A stretch of DNA of 64,000 nt from Rhabditoides inermis (lineage: Eukaryota > Nematoda > Chromadorea > Rhabditida > Rhabditidae): contig CAWZYM010000012.1 of the NCBI GenBank assembly GCA_963966185.1, positions 408,501 to 472,500 on the forward strand, given 5' to 3'. The notes beneath the pieces are model-generated. The model saw only the letters and a program-made list of their open reading frames with translations, had not been told where the DNA came from and searched no databases. Both the position numbers and the translations under genes were made by a program. This document shows, one piece after another, positions 18,345 through 27,838 of this stretch. How positions within the stretch are numbered: position 1 is the stretch's first letter; every line of letters starts with the position of its first letter.

Positions 18345-20549
18345 GTGATTCCTCACCTCTTATCAAACGCGGCTACGACAGCCTTACAGTCGGCGAACAC
18401 ACACCCCACTCGAACCCCCTATTACTATAACCATAAAATGAAATGTGTGCGGGAGCCGTCTGGATTGAGAGTGGATCTGCCTGAATCTAATACTGTCACT
18501 GGAAATCCATGTGGAAAAGGAAGATGTAAAATATGTCCTAAAATACAATTCACAAATAAGGTAACCAGTTATGCAACAAATCTGAATTGTATAACTATGA
18601 AAGAAGGAAGTGCTAATTGTCAATCGAAAAACCTAATTTACCTTATTGAATGTAACATTTGTAATGTGCAATATATTGGAGAAACAACTAGAACACTGAA
18701 AATAAGAATGGGAGAACACAGAACATCAATTAAATACAATAAATATCACACATATCTTTGTAAGCACTTTCAAACGAGCGATCATTGCAGCGAAGATTTC
18801 AGAATCACTATTCTGGACAATTTACCGGAAAATTCTCAGAAGAGTATTTTATTGGATAAAGAAGTGCAATGGATAAGAATGCTTAATACTGCATATCCGT
18901 ACGGTCTGAATGATCAAATAAAAGGATTCGGTAATATATCTGAAATCAACACCACAGATTGTAAAATTAAAAGTCAGCCTTACAATTGTTTGAAGTTAGA
19001 ACTACCTAAAAAGAGTAATAGAGGAAAGAAACGAAGATCAATAAAACTCCACCAAAATAACAACACAGTCGATAATGTAATAGATTCTATAAGAAATCTT
19101 GAATCTAAAAAGTTATACGATTATCAAAGAAAACTCAATAAACACATTCTAAAACAGCTCACTAATTATATGATTAATAGTGACGATTATCAGACGCTAG
19201 ATAAAACAATGAAATTAAAAATATTTGGAATTGTTTCTAAAGAATTATCAAATAAAAACTGTGAACGAACGAAACCTAAATTTCATAATCTAACTCTACA
19301 ATTTTATGGAAAGTTCATGAATGATTTGAACGTTTCGAAAATAATAAATCGAGAATTGCGCAAAACTACAAACACGATCTCATCTGTTGATCAACTATTA
19401 GATACAAGAGTAACATATTCATATACTGACTCAACCAGTAGAATTTTGTTTAATTACAACTCATTTTTAAAACACCTATCCAACCACAAAATCAAACAAA
19501 TACTTAATAAAGAATGCGCCTGCAAACATTATAAGAACTTTATAAACACTCACTACAATCACGTTGTTACCGGTAATTTGAGTATAATTAAAAACAATAA
19601 ACTTAGATCAATCTTCGAGAAAGGAACAAAATATAGAGAAGAAACTCAAATTAACTTTCAGAATGTTCTAATAAATCTAACTCAAATAACCTCTAATCAT
19701 TTAGACAAACTCTCAAAGATTTACACAATCACATACGATAAACTAAGACTACTAAAGGAAGTAATAAATACAAAGCTTTCTATCAGACTAGAAAAATTAA
19801 AATCCAATATCGAACATGCTAACACGAATATAAGTAATTGCACACAAGAAATAAAGAAACTACACTCTGATTTTGTTATCACGTGTATTGATAAAGCATC
19901 CGGAAACTATGCAATCACTTGTAAAAAGTTATATCTAATCACTTTAAATAAAGAACTAGGGTATGATCATGTCAATAATATAGTCAATAACACAAATGAA
20001 ACATACGCCATTTACGACAAAGAAATGGAATCGGAAATTGTACTACGACACCTCATAACGACCAAAAACAACAAGTTAACTACAACTACTGATCAACAAG
20101 TACTGCCTAAAATTTATGCAATCCCAAAGATGCACAAAACCCCAATCAAATTCCGATTCATAACTGGAGCATACAATAGCAGTTTGAAACCGATTTCAAT
20201 TGAGCTACAAAGAATTTTATCATTCATAAAAACGCACTTTAAAAGATATTGCACTGTAATTTCAGAACGTTTTGGAACAAACATGTACTGGTCAATAAAC
20301 AATAGTTTGGAAGTCATACACAAGCTCAAAATGATTCAAAACAGATTGGATATGAAAATATTTACTGCAGATTTTAGTAGCCTATTCACAAATTTGCCTC
20401 ATTCTATCGTTAAACAAAACCTGTTCGAACTAGTTGAATTATGTTTTAAAAACAGTAAACAAGACTACATCTGTACAACCTATAAAATGTGTTTTATACA
20501 AATAACAGTCAAGAAATCAAATACAACTATTATGATAAAAACGATGTGA
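18345..20549 (+). CDS. Penelope GIY-YIG endonuclease plus reverse transcriptase, first frame
   Basis: The open frame runs from 18345 with the first ATG at 18438 and ends at TGA 20547-20549. It begins with a Cys-rich knuckle (CGKGRCKICPKI), then a GIY-YIG nuclease (NLIYLIEC, VQYIGETTRTLKIRMGEHR). A long basic linker follows, then RT regions: DKASGNYAITCKK, PKIYAIPKMHKTPIKFRFI and motif A TADFSSLFTNLP with its metal-binding Asp. The product would nick target DNA and start target-primed reverse transcription. The remaining RT motifs lie in the next frame. The real start may be upstream through splicing, because the frame opens without an ATG. No selenocysteine-type in-frame TGA is evident within the domains. 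Confidence 0.8.
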   Translation: MIPHLLSNAATTALQSANTHPTRTPYYYNHKMKCVREPSGLRVDLPESNTVTGNPCGKGRCKICPKIQFTNKVTSYATNLNCITMKEGSANCQSKNLIYLIECNICNVQYIGETTRTLKIRMGEHRTSIKYNKYHTYLCKHFQTSDHCSEDFRITILDNLPENSQKSILLDKEVQWIRMLNTAYPYGLNDQIKGFGNISEINTTDCKIKSQPYNCLKLELPKKSNRGKKRRSIKLHQNNNTVDNVIDSIRNLESKKLYDYQRKLNKHILKQLTNYMINSDDYQTLDKTMKLKIFGIVSKELSNKNCERTKPKFHNLTLQFYGKFMNDLNVSKIINRELRKTTNTISSVDQLLDTRVTYSYTDSTSRILFNYNSFLKHLSNHKIKQILNKECACKHYKNFINTHYNHVVTGNLSIIKNNKLRSIFEKGTKYREETQINFQNVLINLTQITSNHLDKLSKIYTITYDKLRLLKEVINTKLSIRLEKLKSNIEHANTNISNCTQEIKKLHSDFVITCIDKASGNYAITCKKLYLITLNKELGYDHVNNIVNNTNETYAIYDKEMESEIVLRHLITTKNNKLTTTTDQQVLPKIYAIPKMHKTPIKFRFITGAYNSSLKPISIELQRILSFIKTHFKRYCTVISERFGTNMYWSINNSLEVIHKLKMIQNRLDMKIFTADFSSLFTNLPHSIVKQNLFELVELCFKNSKQDYICTTYKMCFIQITVKKSNTTIMIKTM

Positions 20550-21226
20550 AATATCTCATTGAATTTGTTTTGGAAAACAGTTTTGCAAAATACGGAAATA
20601 ACATTTTCAAACAAATTTCTGGAATTCCGCAAGGAAATAATGCGTCACCTATGATAGCTGACCTAACTCTGAGCTTCATGGAGTACAAATTCTGTAAACA
20701 AAACATTGAATACCTCAAACATAAACATTTTAATTGCTTCAGATATATGGATGATATTCTAGTCATTTATAAGGAATGCAGCATGATCAACAAAATACAA
20801 AATGATATTTACCATAGCTCACTTACTCTAGAACAAACAAATACAGATCCGAATACAACAGTCTTTTTAGATTTGAACATTCATTTAGATAACAACAAGT
20901 TCATTACTAAACTTTACAATAAAACTGACGATTACAATTTTCATGGTGTTCGTTTTCCACATGCAACTAGTAATATATCGTTGAATGTATCATACAATTG
21001 TTTACATGGAGAACTATTAAGAATCTTCCGTTGTTGTTCGAAATATGAAGACTTCAAAGAACGTTGCAAGCAGCTTTTTGAAACCTATAGTAATAATGCT
21101 CATAATCGTTCGCACGTTAAATTACAACTTTCTAAATCAGTTCTCTCTCATAATGTTCTTAAAACCAAATACAACTTGCATGCAAAACGGAATTTTATAG
21201 AATTCATCACTCATGTCACTGGCTAG
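20489..21226 (+). CDS. Penelope reverse transcriptase, continuation in shifted frame
   Basis: The second frame overlaps the first by about 60 bp and supplies RT motif B (ISGIPQGNNASP), motif C (FRYMDDILVIYK) and the thumb, ending with HVTG at TAG 21224-21226. It is open from about 20486. The shift lies between 20486 and 20549 and looks like a two-base insertion in AAAATGTGTTTTAT. No classic -1 slippery heptamer was found. The same break is present in the truncated copy (frame 16457-17194), so it existed in the template. Either the source was already inactive or the shift is bypassed by an unknown route. Confidence 0.75.
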   Translation: MFYTNNSQEIKYNYYDKNDVKYLIEFVLENSFAKYGNNIFKQISGIPQGNNASPMIADLTLSFMEYKFCKQNIEYLKHKHFNCFRYMDDILVIYKECSMINKIQNDIYHSSLTLEQTNTDPNTTVFLDLNIHLDNNKFITKLYNKTDDYNFHGVRFPHATSNISLNVSYNCLHGELLRIFRCCSKYEDFKERCKQLFETYSNNAHNRSHVKLQLSKSVLSHNVLKTKYNLHAKRNFIEFITHVTG

Positions 21227-21500
21227 ATTGGAGTCCACTTCGGAATGAGTGTACTCTGCTCTCGCAATTCTGATCTACCCTAAACGATCTACTTTTCTCG
21301 AAAGTTCTGCCCACTCCGCTTATCAGTCGTCTCGAACACTTGCCTCATTCATTCAGTCGCGTTCAATGATAGCAACCTGCCGCTCTCTCCTTACAACTCT
21401 AAAAACGTTGTCCGTCCCCCATATTCAAACCTTTTTCCCACCAATATCGTAATATTTCATTGTCTATTATTTTCCCCATATCGAATAATCATAGTGAACA

Positions 21501-21586
21501 CTTTCCATCAACTTCATCTCTGATGAGACTCCGGGTTGATGGAAGGCTCAGGTGGTAAGATGCTAGGAGTCGAAACCACTTGATCC
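21501..21586 (+). ncRNA. Hammerhead-like ribozyme core, permuted (3' copy)
   Basis: This is an identical copy of the 17469-17554 motif, offset by 4,032 bp: CTGATGA at 21520-21526, predicted cleavage after A21557, GAAA at 21572-21575. Cleavage at both sites would release a 4,032-nt unit-length RNA, as proposed for ribozymes in Penelope pseudo-LTRs. Confidence 0.5.
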
Positions 21587-22260
21587 AAATTCGCGTTTTC
21601 TTTGTGATATCTCAATTGCGTGTTATTGATTAGTACTTCGTATTATAATTCTCACTGTCTCAATCAATTCACGCTGCTTCTTGCCATGGTGCGCCTTGAT
21701 GCTAGGGAAGACGTATGTCCTCTGATGATCGTAGTAGGGACTTGTGGATGAGGTATAAGACCGAGAACGAACGCGAGATGCGAGAGGTTCTGAAACGTAT
21801 TGATAGTGGGTTATTGTGCATCTATGTGGCACCTTGTGGCCCAACGCGGTGAGCTCTCCCGCCGCGTCCATGTCAAGGTTGATCTGTCGCAGCTTCTCTT
21901 TAGAACCATCAGCCTGCGTCTTGACCACACCACTGTTGTGCCACTCGCTGCACAAGTTGCACCGCTGGGTGATCTGAATTTGCATAATGCAAGGGTATGA
22001 AAATACGCCTCACCATCACATGTAATCCGTCTTTTCCACTTTTTCTTTCTTGCACTTTGCGTGTAGTCCGCCCCGCAGCCAGCGTCTAATGCGCGCCGGG
22101 TTTGCATTGTTTTGACCCCGCCAACTGTAACCAGGACCACACTTCGTGATGCAACGCGACCGCACATCGTCGCCACCCCACAACATAATGGATTCATTTT
22201 CAGCGCGAGTGGAATCCGATGAACTCACTCGTCAAGACTTCCAACTTCGAAACGTTTAGA

Positions 22261-22926
22261 TATATATAGTGGGTCCTCCGTTTTCGAGGGCCAGCAATTA
22301 TCTCGGGTGCCAGAAATGACGCAGACAGAGGGAAGAATTATGTAAACGCGCCTCATTCCTCCGATTGCAATCAAAAATTATGAAATTACGGTACTTACGA
22401 AAAAATGACGAATGTGCTCTCCGAGAAATGTTGAGGGGGTCGAGGACCATCCGCTGATAAAGTTTGAGCCGTTTTCGACTACCCACTGTGAAGTTATTTA
22501 GCGAAGTATGTACTTATACACAAAGAGAGAACTCCTATTCAACAACATGCTAAACGCCGAGTGAAGACCCAAATAAGTCCTTATAGGTAACCTAACAACA
22601 CTGGTACTTGATATCGATAAATTCCGTCACTAGAAGGCAACCCATCCAGGAACATCATATCAAATTTTTGTACAATTTCGTTATGTCTGAACAGAGTTAT
22701 TTCGATTCCTAGATAGAAGAATACTGTACCGAGCGGGCTCATTTTCCTATCATTTCCATAAATTTCGCTTCACATTTCGGTCTAACCGACACCGGTCAAC
22801 CAATCTGAATGATGCGCAATGGACTCGAAACTAGGTACGGGGAGATTCTGATATTCGTGTGTGCATAATAAAAGAATGACGAAAACCCCTTGCTGGCCCT
22901 CGAAAACAGGGGACCCACTATATATA
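22261..22926. mobile_element. MITE with ~37-bp inverted termini, TA target site
   Basis: Inverted termini read TATATATAGTGGGTCC followed by a near-identical arm through TTTTCGAGGGCCAGCAA. Together they bound a 666-bp element with no coding content. The flanking TA repeats fit a TA-targeting (Tc1/mariner-type) origin. It abuts the 5' end of the decayed transposase. Confidence 0.75.
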
Positions 22927-23945
22927 GGGCCGATTCGTGTTTTATATGCGCAAAATCACCAACGGTTGGTTCAAACATGTACCCATATATCTCAAAGTAA
23001 CATACACAGCAGAAATAAGTAATATAAACAAAACAACAATCATAATCAACGGAAAACAACAGAAAAAGCGAGAACAGCTGATCAACTGTCTGTTTGTTCA
23101 AGAAAAGTGGGAGGAGCCTGAACACTGGTGAGCGGAGCCGGTTATTCGGACAAAGTAGACAAAGTGAGTGTAAAATTTAAAGAAGAACTCCGGGGGAAAA
23201 TAGAGTGCGGGGGGATCAGGGAAAACCATAGACTGTGATTCCGAATCGGATAGTAAAAATTTCGAGAGAAAACAAAAATTTGCATATTGAATTATTCAGT
23301 CCGATTTCTTTTTGGCAATTATATTCAAACGGGGGCGGGGCCTGATAGCCACGCCCACTTTTGCATTGTGCATGCAATCCAACGATCAGCTGTTTGTGTG
23401 TTTTCCTTGATTTCGTTCGTTTGTTCTTGTTTTTGTTAGTTATTTTTGTATTTATTCGATGCAATAGGTGTTTATGCATTTTTATCGGCTTCACAACACG
23501 ATTGTTCATCAATCAAACCCAATTTGCAGGTGTTATTTTGTTTCGAAATGTCTCGCTCGATTTGTGTCACGCCTTATTTTCATTGTTTTGTTCGTATATG
23601 TTACGTTTTTGCAGTATGTTTCCTATGTATCGATGTATGGGAACGTATTGACGCCGTACGTTTAGGTAATACGCGTTGCTGCACGTCATGATCGGCGCGG
23701 GCGGAAGTACTGACGCGACCGCCGGACCGCCCGCTCTACAATTGTCTCAAGAACGTACAGGTCAGAAATGAAGTAATGTTCTTAATCTGATTCACCTTCA
23801 CAATGTTCATTAGTATTCGTAAATAACTGTTCGAAATTAGTATTTCGTTTCTGAAACGTGTATATTCACATTGTGTCATAGTGCATAGCCTTGTTTTTTA
23901 GTGTTATTATAATTGCGTTCTGCACATTATCATGTTTCTTTGTAG
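22927..23945. other. Gene-poor stretch
   Basis: Mostly AT-rich sequence. A GC-rich block at about 23690-23755 encodes a possible short coding segment (LYNCLKNVQ) ending at a GT donor. It would join in phase to the exon at 23946, but no start codon precedes it. Confidence 0.4.
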
Positions 23946-24302
23946 GATGAAGAGGAGAAGACGGTTGTGACATGCGGCGCAACCGTGCGACGCGAGAAAA
24001 GGGAGGAGGAAGCGAGGCGAGGAGACGCGCATGGGAATGAAAAAGGGCAAGGATATAGGAAGTAAGTGTTTCCCGTCTCACGTAAAATCGAATTATTGCT
24101 ACCTGTTTAGTAACTCTGTTCAATAACCTAACAAGCTCTTTTTGACCATGTCATTGTCGTCGATGTTGCTGATGCAGTGCGTTGCAGATCTCGACGGTTC
24201 AGGCGGACGGACCGGCGGGCGGGCGGACAAAGCGATGGACCTAGGCGCGAGAAGGAAGAGCAGGAACGACACATAATGATTGAGCTATGTGATAAACGGT
24301 GA
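23946..24302 (+). CDS. Possible small charged protein, 3' exons only
   Basis: An exon with good acceptor and donor (23946-24061, starting DEEEKTVVTCGATVRREK) can splice in phase to 24188-24302 (KSRRFRRTDRRAGG to a TGA stop). The product is rich in Arg, Lys and Glu with no known domain. An upstream segment ending LYNCLKNVQ near 23760 could be the previous exon. Composition alone could produce such frames, so this is a weak call. Confidence 0.25.
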
Positions 24303-24804
24303 TATGTGTGCACGCTTGTCATTCTTCATTCCCATACAATTTGGAAACCTGAACGATTATGTTTCACTCTTACCGGCCTACTACACATATGTCTGTGAGG
24401 ATTTTTTTAGTTGGAATATCTATGGATGATATGATGTAGTGGATAAGTTGTAATTGATATGTTGTCATTGTGTGTATTCCATAGTGCAGCGCAAACGCGA
24501 ACGGCCGCTCTCATTCTCTCACCCTGGCCTCTCTGTGCACTGCTCACTTTCGCGCCAAAACATTGAATAGAGCGCGACCTCTGTTCGCCCGGGTGACTCT
24601 TTCCCCGGAGTTCTTCTTTAACAAAAAGTTTGTAAGGTTATTCGGTCAACGGAACCGTACAAAAAATTCAGATATGCATATTTTTGATTGCTCAAAAAAT
24701 TTCACTGACGTATTCGATTTTGAAAACAGCACTTTGGGCCCATCCTCCGACATTTTTCTCCGGAGTTTAATGCAAATTCTTCACGTGAATAAACAAAATG
24801 TACT
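24303..24804. other. Intergenic, no gene seen
   Basis: No supported exon. A GC-rich patch around 24490-24600 is surrounded by AT-rich sequence. Confidence 0.4.
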
Positions 24805-25381
24805 TAAAGGTAGTGTACCCTCTGAATCTGGGTGTATGTGTAGATACAACATGTCATTGTTTACGACTCAATGAGTATATTATGATGATACAAATATATA
24901 TTCTGAAACAATTTAGTTTTAAAAAATCATTTGAATATTGGAGTGAGAAATCGTAGAAACTAATAACTTTTAATCAGCTCGGGGGTGTGTGCACAACTTG
25001 CACGAAGTTACACAATTTGACCACACTATCGGCTGTTTCATTTAAGACAATTTATTTGCATGTGTTTATATTGTTACTTATGTTATTCTTATTTTAGATA
25101 ACATTTCTATTATGTGTTTCTTTTACTAAACTGGCGAAAACAGCTGATGGGAAATTATATGCTAAACGCAGTAAGTTATGTTGAATGATGTTAAAAATCA
25201 TAACTCATAACGTTGCGCAAATATGCGTATCATGTTGGATTAAAATAAATGTTTGATAATTTTTAATTTCATTATTTTTTATCACAAACAACCATAAACG
25301 ACATAAAAATACCTCTAAAAGACATTGATAATACATTCGTGATACTTTTTAATATTGGATTCAGAGGGTACACTACCTTTA
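24805..25381. mobile_element. MITE with ~22-bp inverted termini, TA target site
   Basis: The termini TAAAGGTAGTGTACCCTCTG and their reverse complement bound 577 bp of AT-rich non-coding sequence. TA at both ends fits a TA target duplication. Confidence 0.75.
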
Positions 25382-25467
25382 AAGTTTTTATTTCAGTTTA
25401 TAACGGATATATGAATCTATAAACAATAAATTGAAGAATTTCTTACGTATGGAAATCGTGAAACAGT

Positions 25468-26088
25468 CTACCGGTTTGCAAACCGCTTGCAAGTCTTCAA
25501 ATGATAAATTACATTGTTTACGCGGTTGGCAATGGTGATGAATTCATCAATCATACGATCAACTTCTTTCCTATCAACTGTCACGTTTGCATTAGGACGA
25601 CGACGAATCTCTTCAAATTTGTGTCGATAAATGGTGCGAATGGCTGGAATCCGTTTGTTCAGGAACTCTATGGCGGGAGGGAAGCTTTTCTCAAATAAGA
25701 AATGGCTGTCTAGGCTGCGTATCTCAGTGCGCGGCTCCCTCAGTTGATAGTAGGCCTCGATAGTTGGTGCGGCTGCGATTTCGTCTTCGCTCGGCTCTCT
25801 GTAGCTAGTCCACGGTCCGAGTGGAGGGAATCCGAGCACTTTTCGCAGTTCCGTCAGACCGATCACTTCCTGTGCCTCGGGAATCAAGACTACATTGACA
25901 GCGCTGGCCAATGCGTATCTGAGAATGTCGCCGGATATTATCTCGTGCTCTCGCTTGGTGAGGCAGGTGTTGGCTATCTGCGCCAGCTCTGCGTCAACGT
26001 CGAAATGTGAAGGTGCAGACGCGGTGTCAACATAACTGTCATTTGGAGCAGTTGATGGTGAGATGGAAGCGGCGCTGCTACCTAACAT
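25468..26088 (-). CDS. Single-exon protein of unknown function, 206 aa
   Basis: An uninterrupted 206-codon frame with balanced composition. The N terminus is Ser/Ala-rich (MLGSSAASISPS). A predicted helical body has charged repeats, including a LTELRKVLGFPPLGPW segment and a basic C terminus. There is no signal peptide or transmembrane segment. I do not recognise a domain. The ATG lies within the first three bases of the adjacent inverted-repeat element (26086-26934), so the original 5' end may have been replaced. Its length and complexity in an AT-rich region support a real gene or a recent remnant. Confidence 0.5.
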   Translation of the reverse strand: MLGSSAASISPSTAPNDSYVDTASAPSHFDVDAELAQIANTCLTKREHEIISGDILRYALASAVNVVLIPEAQEVIGLTELRKVLGFPPLGPWTSYREPSEDEIAAAPTIEAYYQLREPRTEIRSLDSHFLFEKSFPPAIEFLNKRIPAIRTIYRHKFEEIRRRPNANVTVDRKEVDRMIDEFITIANRVNNVIYHLKTCKRFANR

Positions 26089-26281
26089 GGAGTGTCGTTT
26101 AGGTCACAGAAGCCGATGGTGACCAAACTGATATCAGAGATACCCTAGGAGGTCACTAGTCGAAAACCGTTTTCAAATCCACATGACCGGCCATACGTTT
26201 CGAGATATTAACGTTTCAAATTTTGGAGTGTGGATTGTTTTTGCGGCCTGTCTCTCTATTCGCGCAGGCTGTGAAACAGCG

Positions 26282-26350
26282 GCGGTGGCCTAGTGGGTAA
26301 AGCGGCTGCCTGCCAAGCGGTTGAGTGTCGGTTCGCTCCCTGTCGACGCA
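26282..26350 (+). pseudogene. tRNA-Gly(GCC)-like sequence in left arm
   Basis: The A box reads TGGCCTAGTGGG and the B box GGTTCGCTCCC. The anticodon region CCTGCCAAGCGG resembles tRNA-Gly(GCC). The acceptor stem does not pair well, so this is a tRNA-derived relic rather than a working tRNA. Confidence 0.55.
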
Positions 26351-26659
26351 TTTCGTTTTGCCAACACTTCCAAGACCTATTTTTTTTCGCATTTCGTTTT
26401 GCCAACACTTCCCAGACTTAGTATTTTTGGTGGCAATGGTTGGAGTCATGCATGGCGAGGGAGGATGTGAAAGTCTTCGTAGGTATTTTTCTCTAGATTT
26501 TTTTTGGAAATGAAGTTTTAATGATAGTAAACGTTTTGTACATAGCTGTAACAACAATTATGATCGTTTTGGTTTCAAAAAAGTATAAAAGAAAGTTTCC
26601 TATCGACTTCCCAACTGTCACCAAAAAGTACAAGTCTGGGAAGTGTCGGCAAAACGAAA

Positions 26660-26728
26660 TGCGTCGACAGGGAGCGAACCGACACCCAACCGCTTGGCAG
26701 GCGACCGCTCTACCCACTAGGCCACCGC
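26660..26728 (-). pseudogene. tRNA-Gly(GCC)-like sequence in right arm
   Basis: This is the mirror copy of the tRNA-like core at 26282-26350, read on the minus strand. A and B boxes and the GCC anticodon region are kept, with a few substitutions that slightly improve the resemblance to tRNA-Gly. Confidence 0.55.
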
Positions 26729-27057
26729 CGCTGTTTCAAAGCTTGCGCGATTAGAGAGACAGACCGCAAAAGCAATCCACACGGTTTAGCTCCCAAATTT
26801 GAAACGTAAAAACGAAACGAAACGTATGGCCGGTCATGTGGATTTGAAAACGGTTTTCGACTAGTGACCTCCTAGGGTATCTCTGATATCAGTTTGGTCA
26901 CCATCGGTTTCTGTGACCTAAACGACACTCCATGTAAAACAAACACATTGCAGTTTCAAAACATAGGCATAGTTTATTTGTGCAATTCAATCAATCAATC
27001 AATAGTTCATCCGGAATCGTTAAATCTGAATATGACAACACCATCTTGATGATATGA

Positions 27058-27150
27058 AGCATCGGTGGTTCAGTGGTAGAATGTTCCGGTGTGTAACTAC
27101 GAATTCTAATTATTATTAGCGATCATACCTGCGTGTAGATTGATTCCAAT
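27058..27150 (+). pseudogene. tRNA-Gly 5'-half fragment
   Basis: GCATCGGTGGTTCAGTGGTA is a perfect tRNA-Gly 5' half with an A box. The anticodon arm is not recognisable, and only a weak 3'-end resemblance (ATTGATTCCAATGCA) follows after about 45 bp of unrelated sequence. This is a pseudogene or SINE head. Confidence 0.5.
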
Positions 27151-27307
27151 GCAGAGGCATACGATGAGTGTTAACATTTATTTCCCTAGAAATATATAAC
27201 GTATACGTATGAGTGGACTAACGAGATCGATAAGAACCGAGTTTGGAGATTGCAATAGCGATATATACACATATTTGAGAGGAACGCAAAACTATGAACA
27301 ATATTGA

Positions 27308-27361
27308 GGGCGGCGCGCAGCGCCGCCCGTTTGTCTTGATCTTTGACGCGCGCAGCGCGTC
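27308..27361. other. Two adjacent perfect GC hairpins with GCA loops
   Basis: A 9-bp stem (GGGCGGCGC, 27308-27316) and a 7-bp stem (GACGCGC, 27345-27351) each close on a GCA loop. They are separated by 16 bp in otherwise AT-rich sequence. Function unknown. Confidence 0.7.
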
Positions 27362-27639
27362 ACCCCCAAGGCATACCCAATTTCCTCTATCCCAATACGA
27401 TATACTCCATAGTATGTGTTTTTTTGTTGGAATATTATTTGACAAGACTTATGAGTATGATACAAGAAATAAATATCGGTTGCGGCATCCGAAATATCCA
27501 AAAACAACTTTTCGCTCATTCTGCCACTAAACGTGTTTACGACGACGACGACGGTGTGCATCACGTAAGCCCCGCCCACTGCACTCTGCGCTCATTGGTC
27601 GCTCGGTCCACTGTCAGTGCAATCTGATTGGCCGAACGC

Positions 27640-27838
27640 TCATGCCCCGCCTTTCGCTCAGCCACTCTCACATCCCGGCCTCTTGGCTCTCTCACGAGCG
27701 TACGCTCTCTGCGCGCTCTCTCTCTCTTCTTCCAGCCGAGCATGCCCCGCTTTTCGATCAGCCACTCTCTTTCTATCTCTGACCTCTGATTCTCTCACTC
27801 GCGCACGCTCTCTGCGCGCGCTCTCTTTCTCATGCGAT
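27640..27838. repeat. Tandem ~100-bp duplication
   Basis: Two imperfect direct copies (about 27640-27738 and 27742-27838) both begin CATGCCCCGC. Each continues through CAGCCACTCTC to an ACGCTCTCTGCGCGC block. Two ATTGG boxes lie just upstream at about 27595 and 27628, so it might be promoter sequence, but no gene was found nearby. Confidence 0.6.

Larger units (their letters stand above)
15619..21631 (+). mobile_element. Penelope-like retroelement with N-terminal GIY-YIG (Naiad-type), tandem partial plus full copy
   Basis: A full unit (17600-21631, 4,032 bp) is preceded head-to-tail by a 5'-truncated copy (15619-17599) of its last 1,981 bp, the pseudo-LTR layout typical of Penelope-like elements. 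The GIY-YIG nuclease lies upstream of the reverse transcriptase, as described for the permuted 'Naiad' clade; most other nuclease-bearing Penelope elements have it downstream. The only difference I noted between the two 2-kb copies is T16914 versus G20946 (Val to Gly), so the insertion is young. No obvious target-site duplication is seen. A hammerhead-like core lies near the 3' end of each copy. Confidence 0.85.
14389..22228 (-). pseudogene. Decayed DDE-type transposase gene, interrupted by the Penelope element
   Basis: Minus-strand coding pieces fall on both sides of the retroelement. Upstream pieces are at 22016-22228 (possible start, MSSSDSTRAENES) and 21632-21975, which includes RCNLCSEWHNS, a LSHLAFVLGLIPHP-type segment and YYDHQRTYVFPSI. 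Downstream pieces are 15597-15485 (NGQPIHVAGDAQFDS) and 15146-15066 (VIRKMMREN then HYFDCWHMCRN). The order and motifs (GDxxxDS, then R..EN..I.H.FD.WH) match a transposase family I know from animal genomes, possibly Kolobok-like. A frame change near 21735 joins two parts of one motif, so the copy looks broken. Further open segments at 14588-14710 and 14389-14489 may be its last exons. The retroelement sits in the intron after RELIET, with the acceptor at 15598, so it may not itself have destroyed the frame. Confidence 0.5.
26086..26934. mobile_element. Inverted-repeat element (~300-bp arms) with tRNA-like cores and TAA duplication
   Basis: Arms starting CATGGAGTGTCGTTTAGGTC are about 90% identical in inverted orientation over at least 300 bp and flank a short AT-rich centre. 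TAA is found immediately outside both ends (26083-26085 and 26935-26937). A 3-bp duplication of this kind fits PIF/Harbinger-type MITEs. Each arm contains a tRNA-Gly-like sequence with A and B boxes, so the element may alternatively be a pair of inverted tRNA-derived SINEs. Confidence 0.75.

Noticed and set aside
20490..20496. Programmed -1 frameshift site in the RT
   Set aside because: No X XXY YYZ heptamer in the correct register was found near the frame change, so this is left as a break of unknown meaning.
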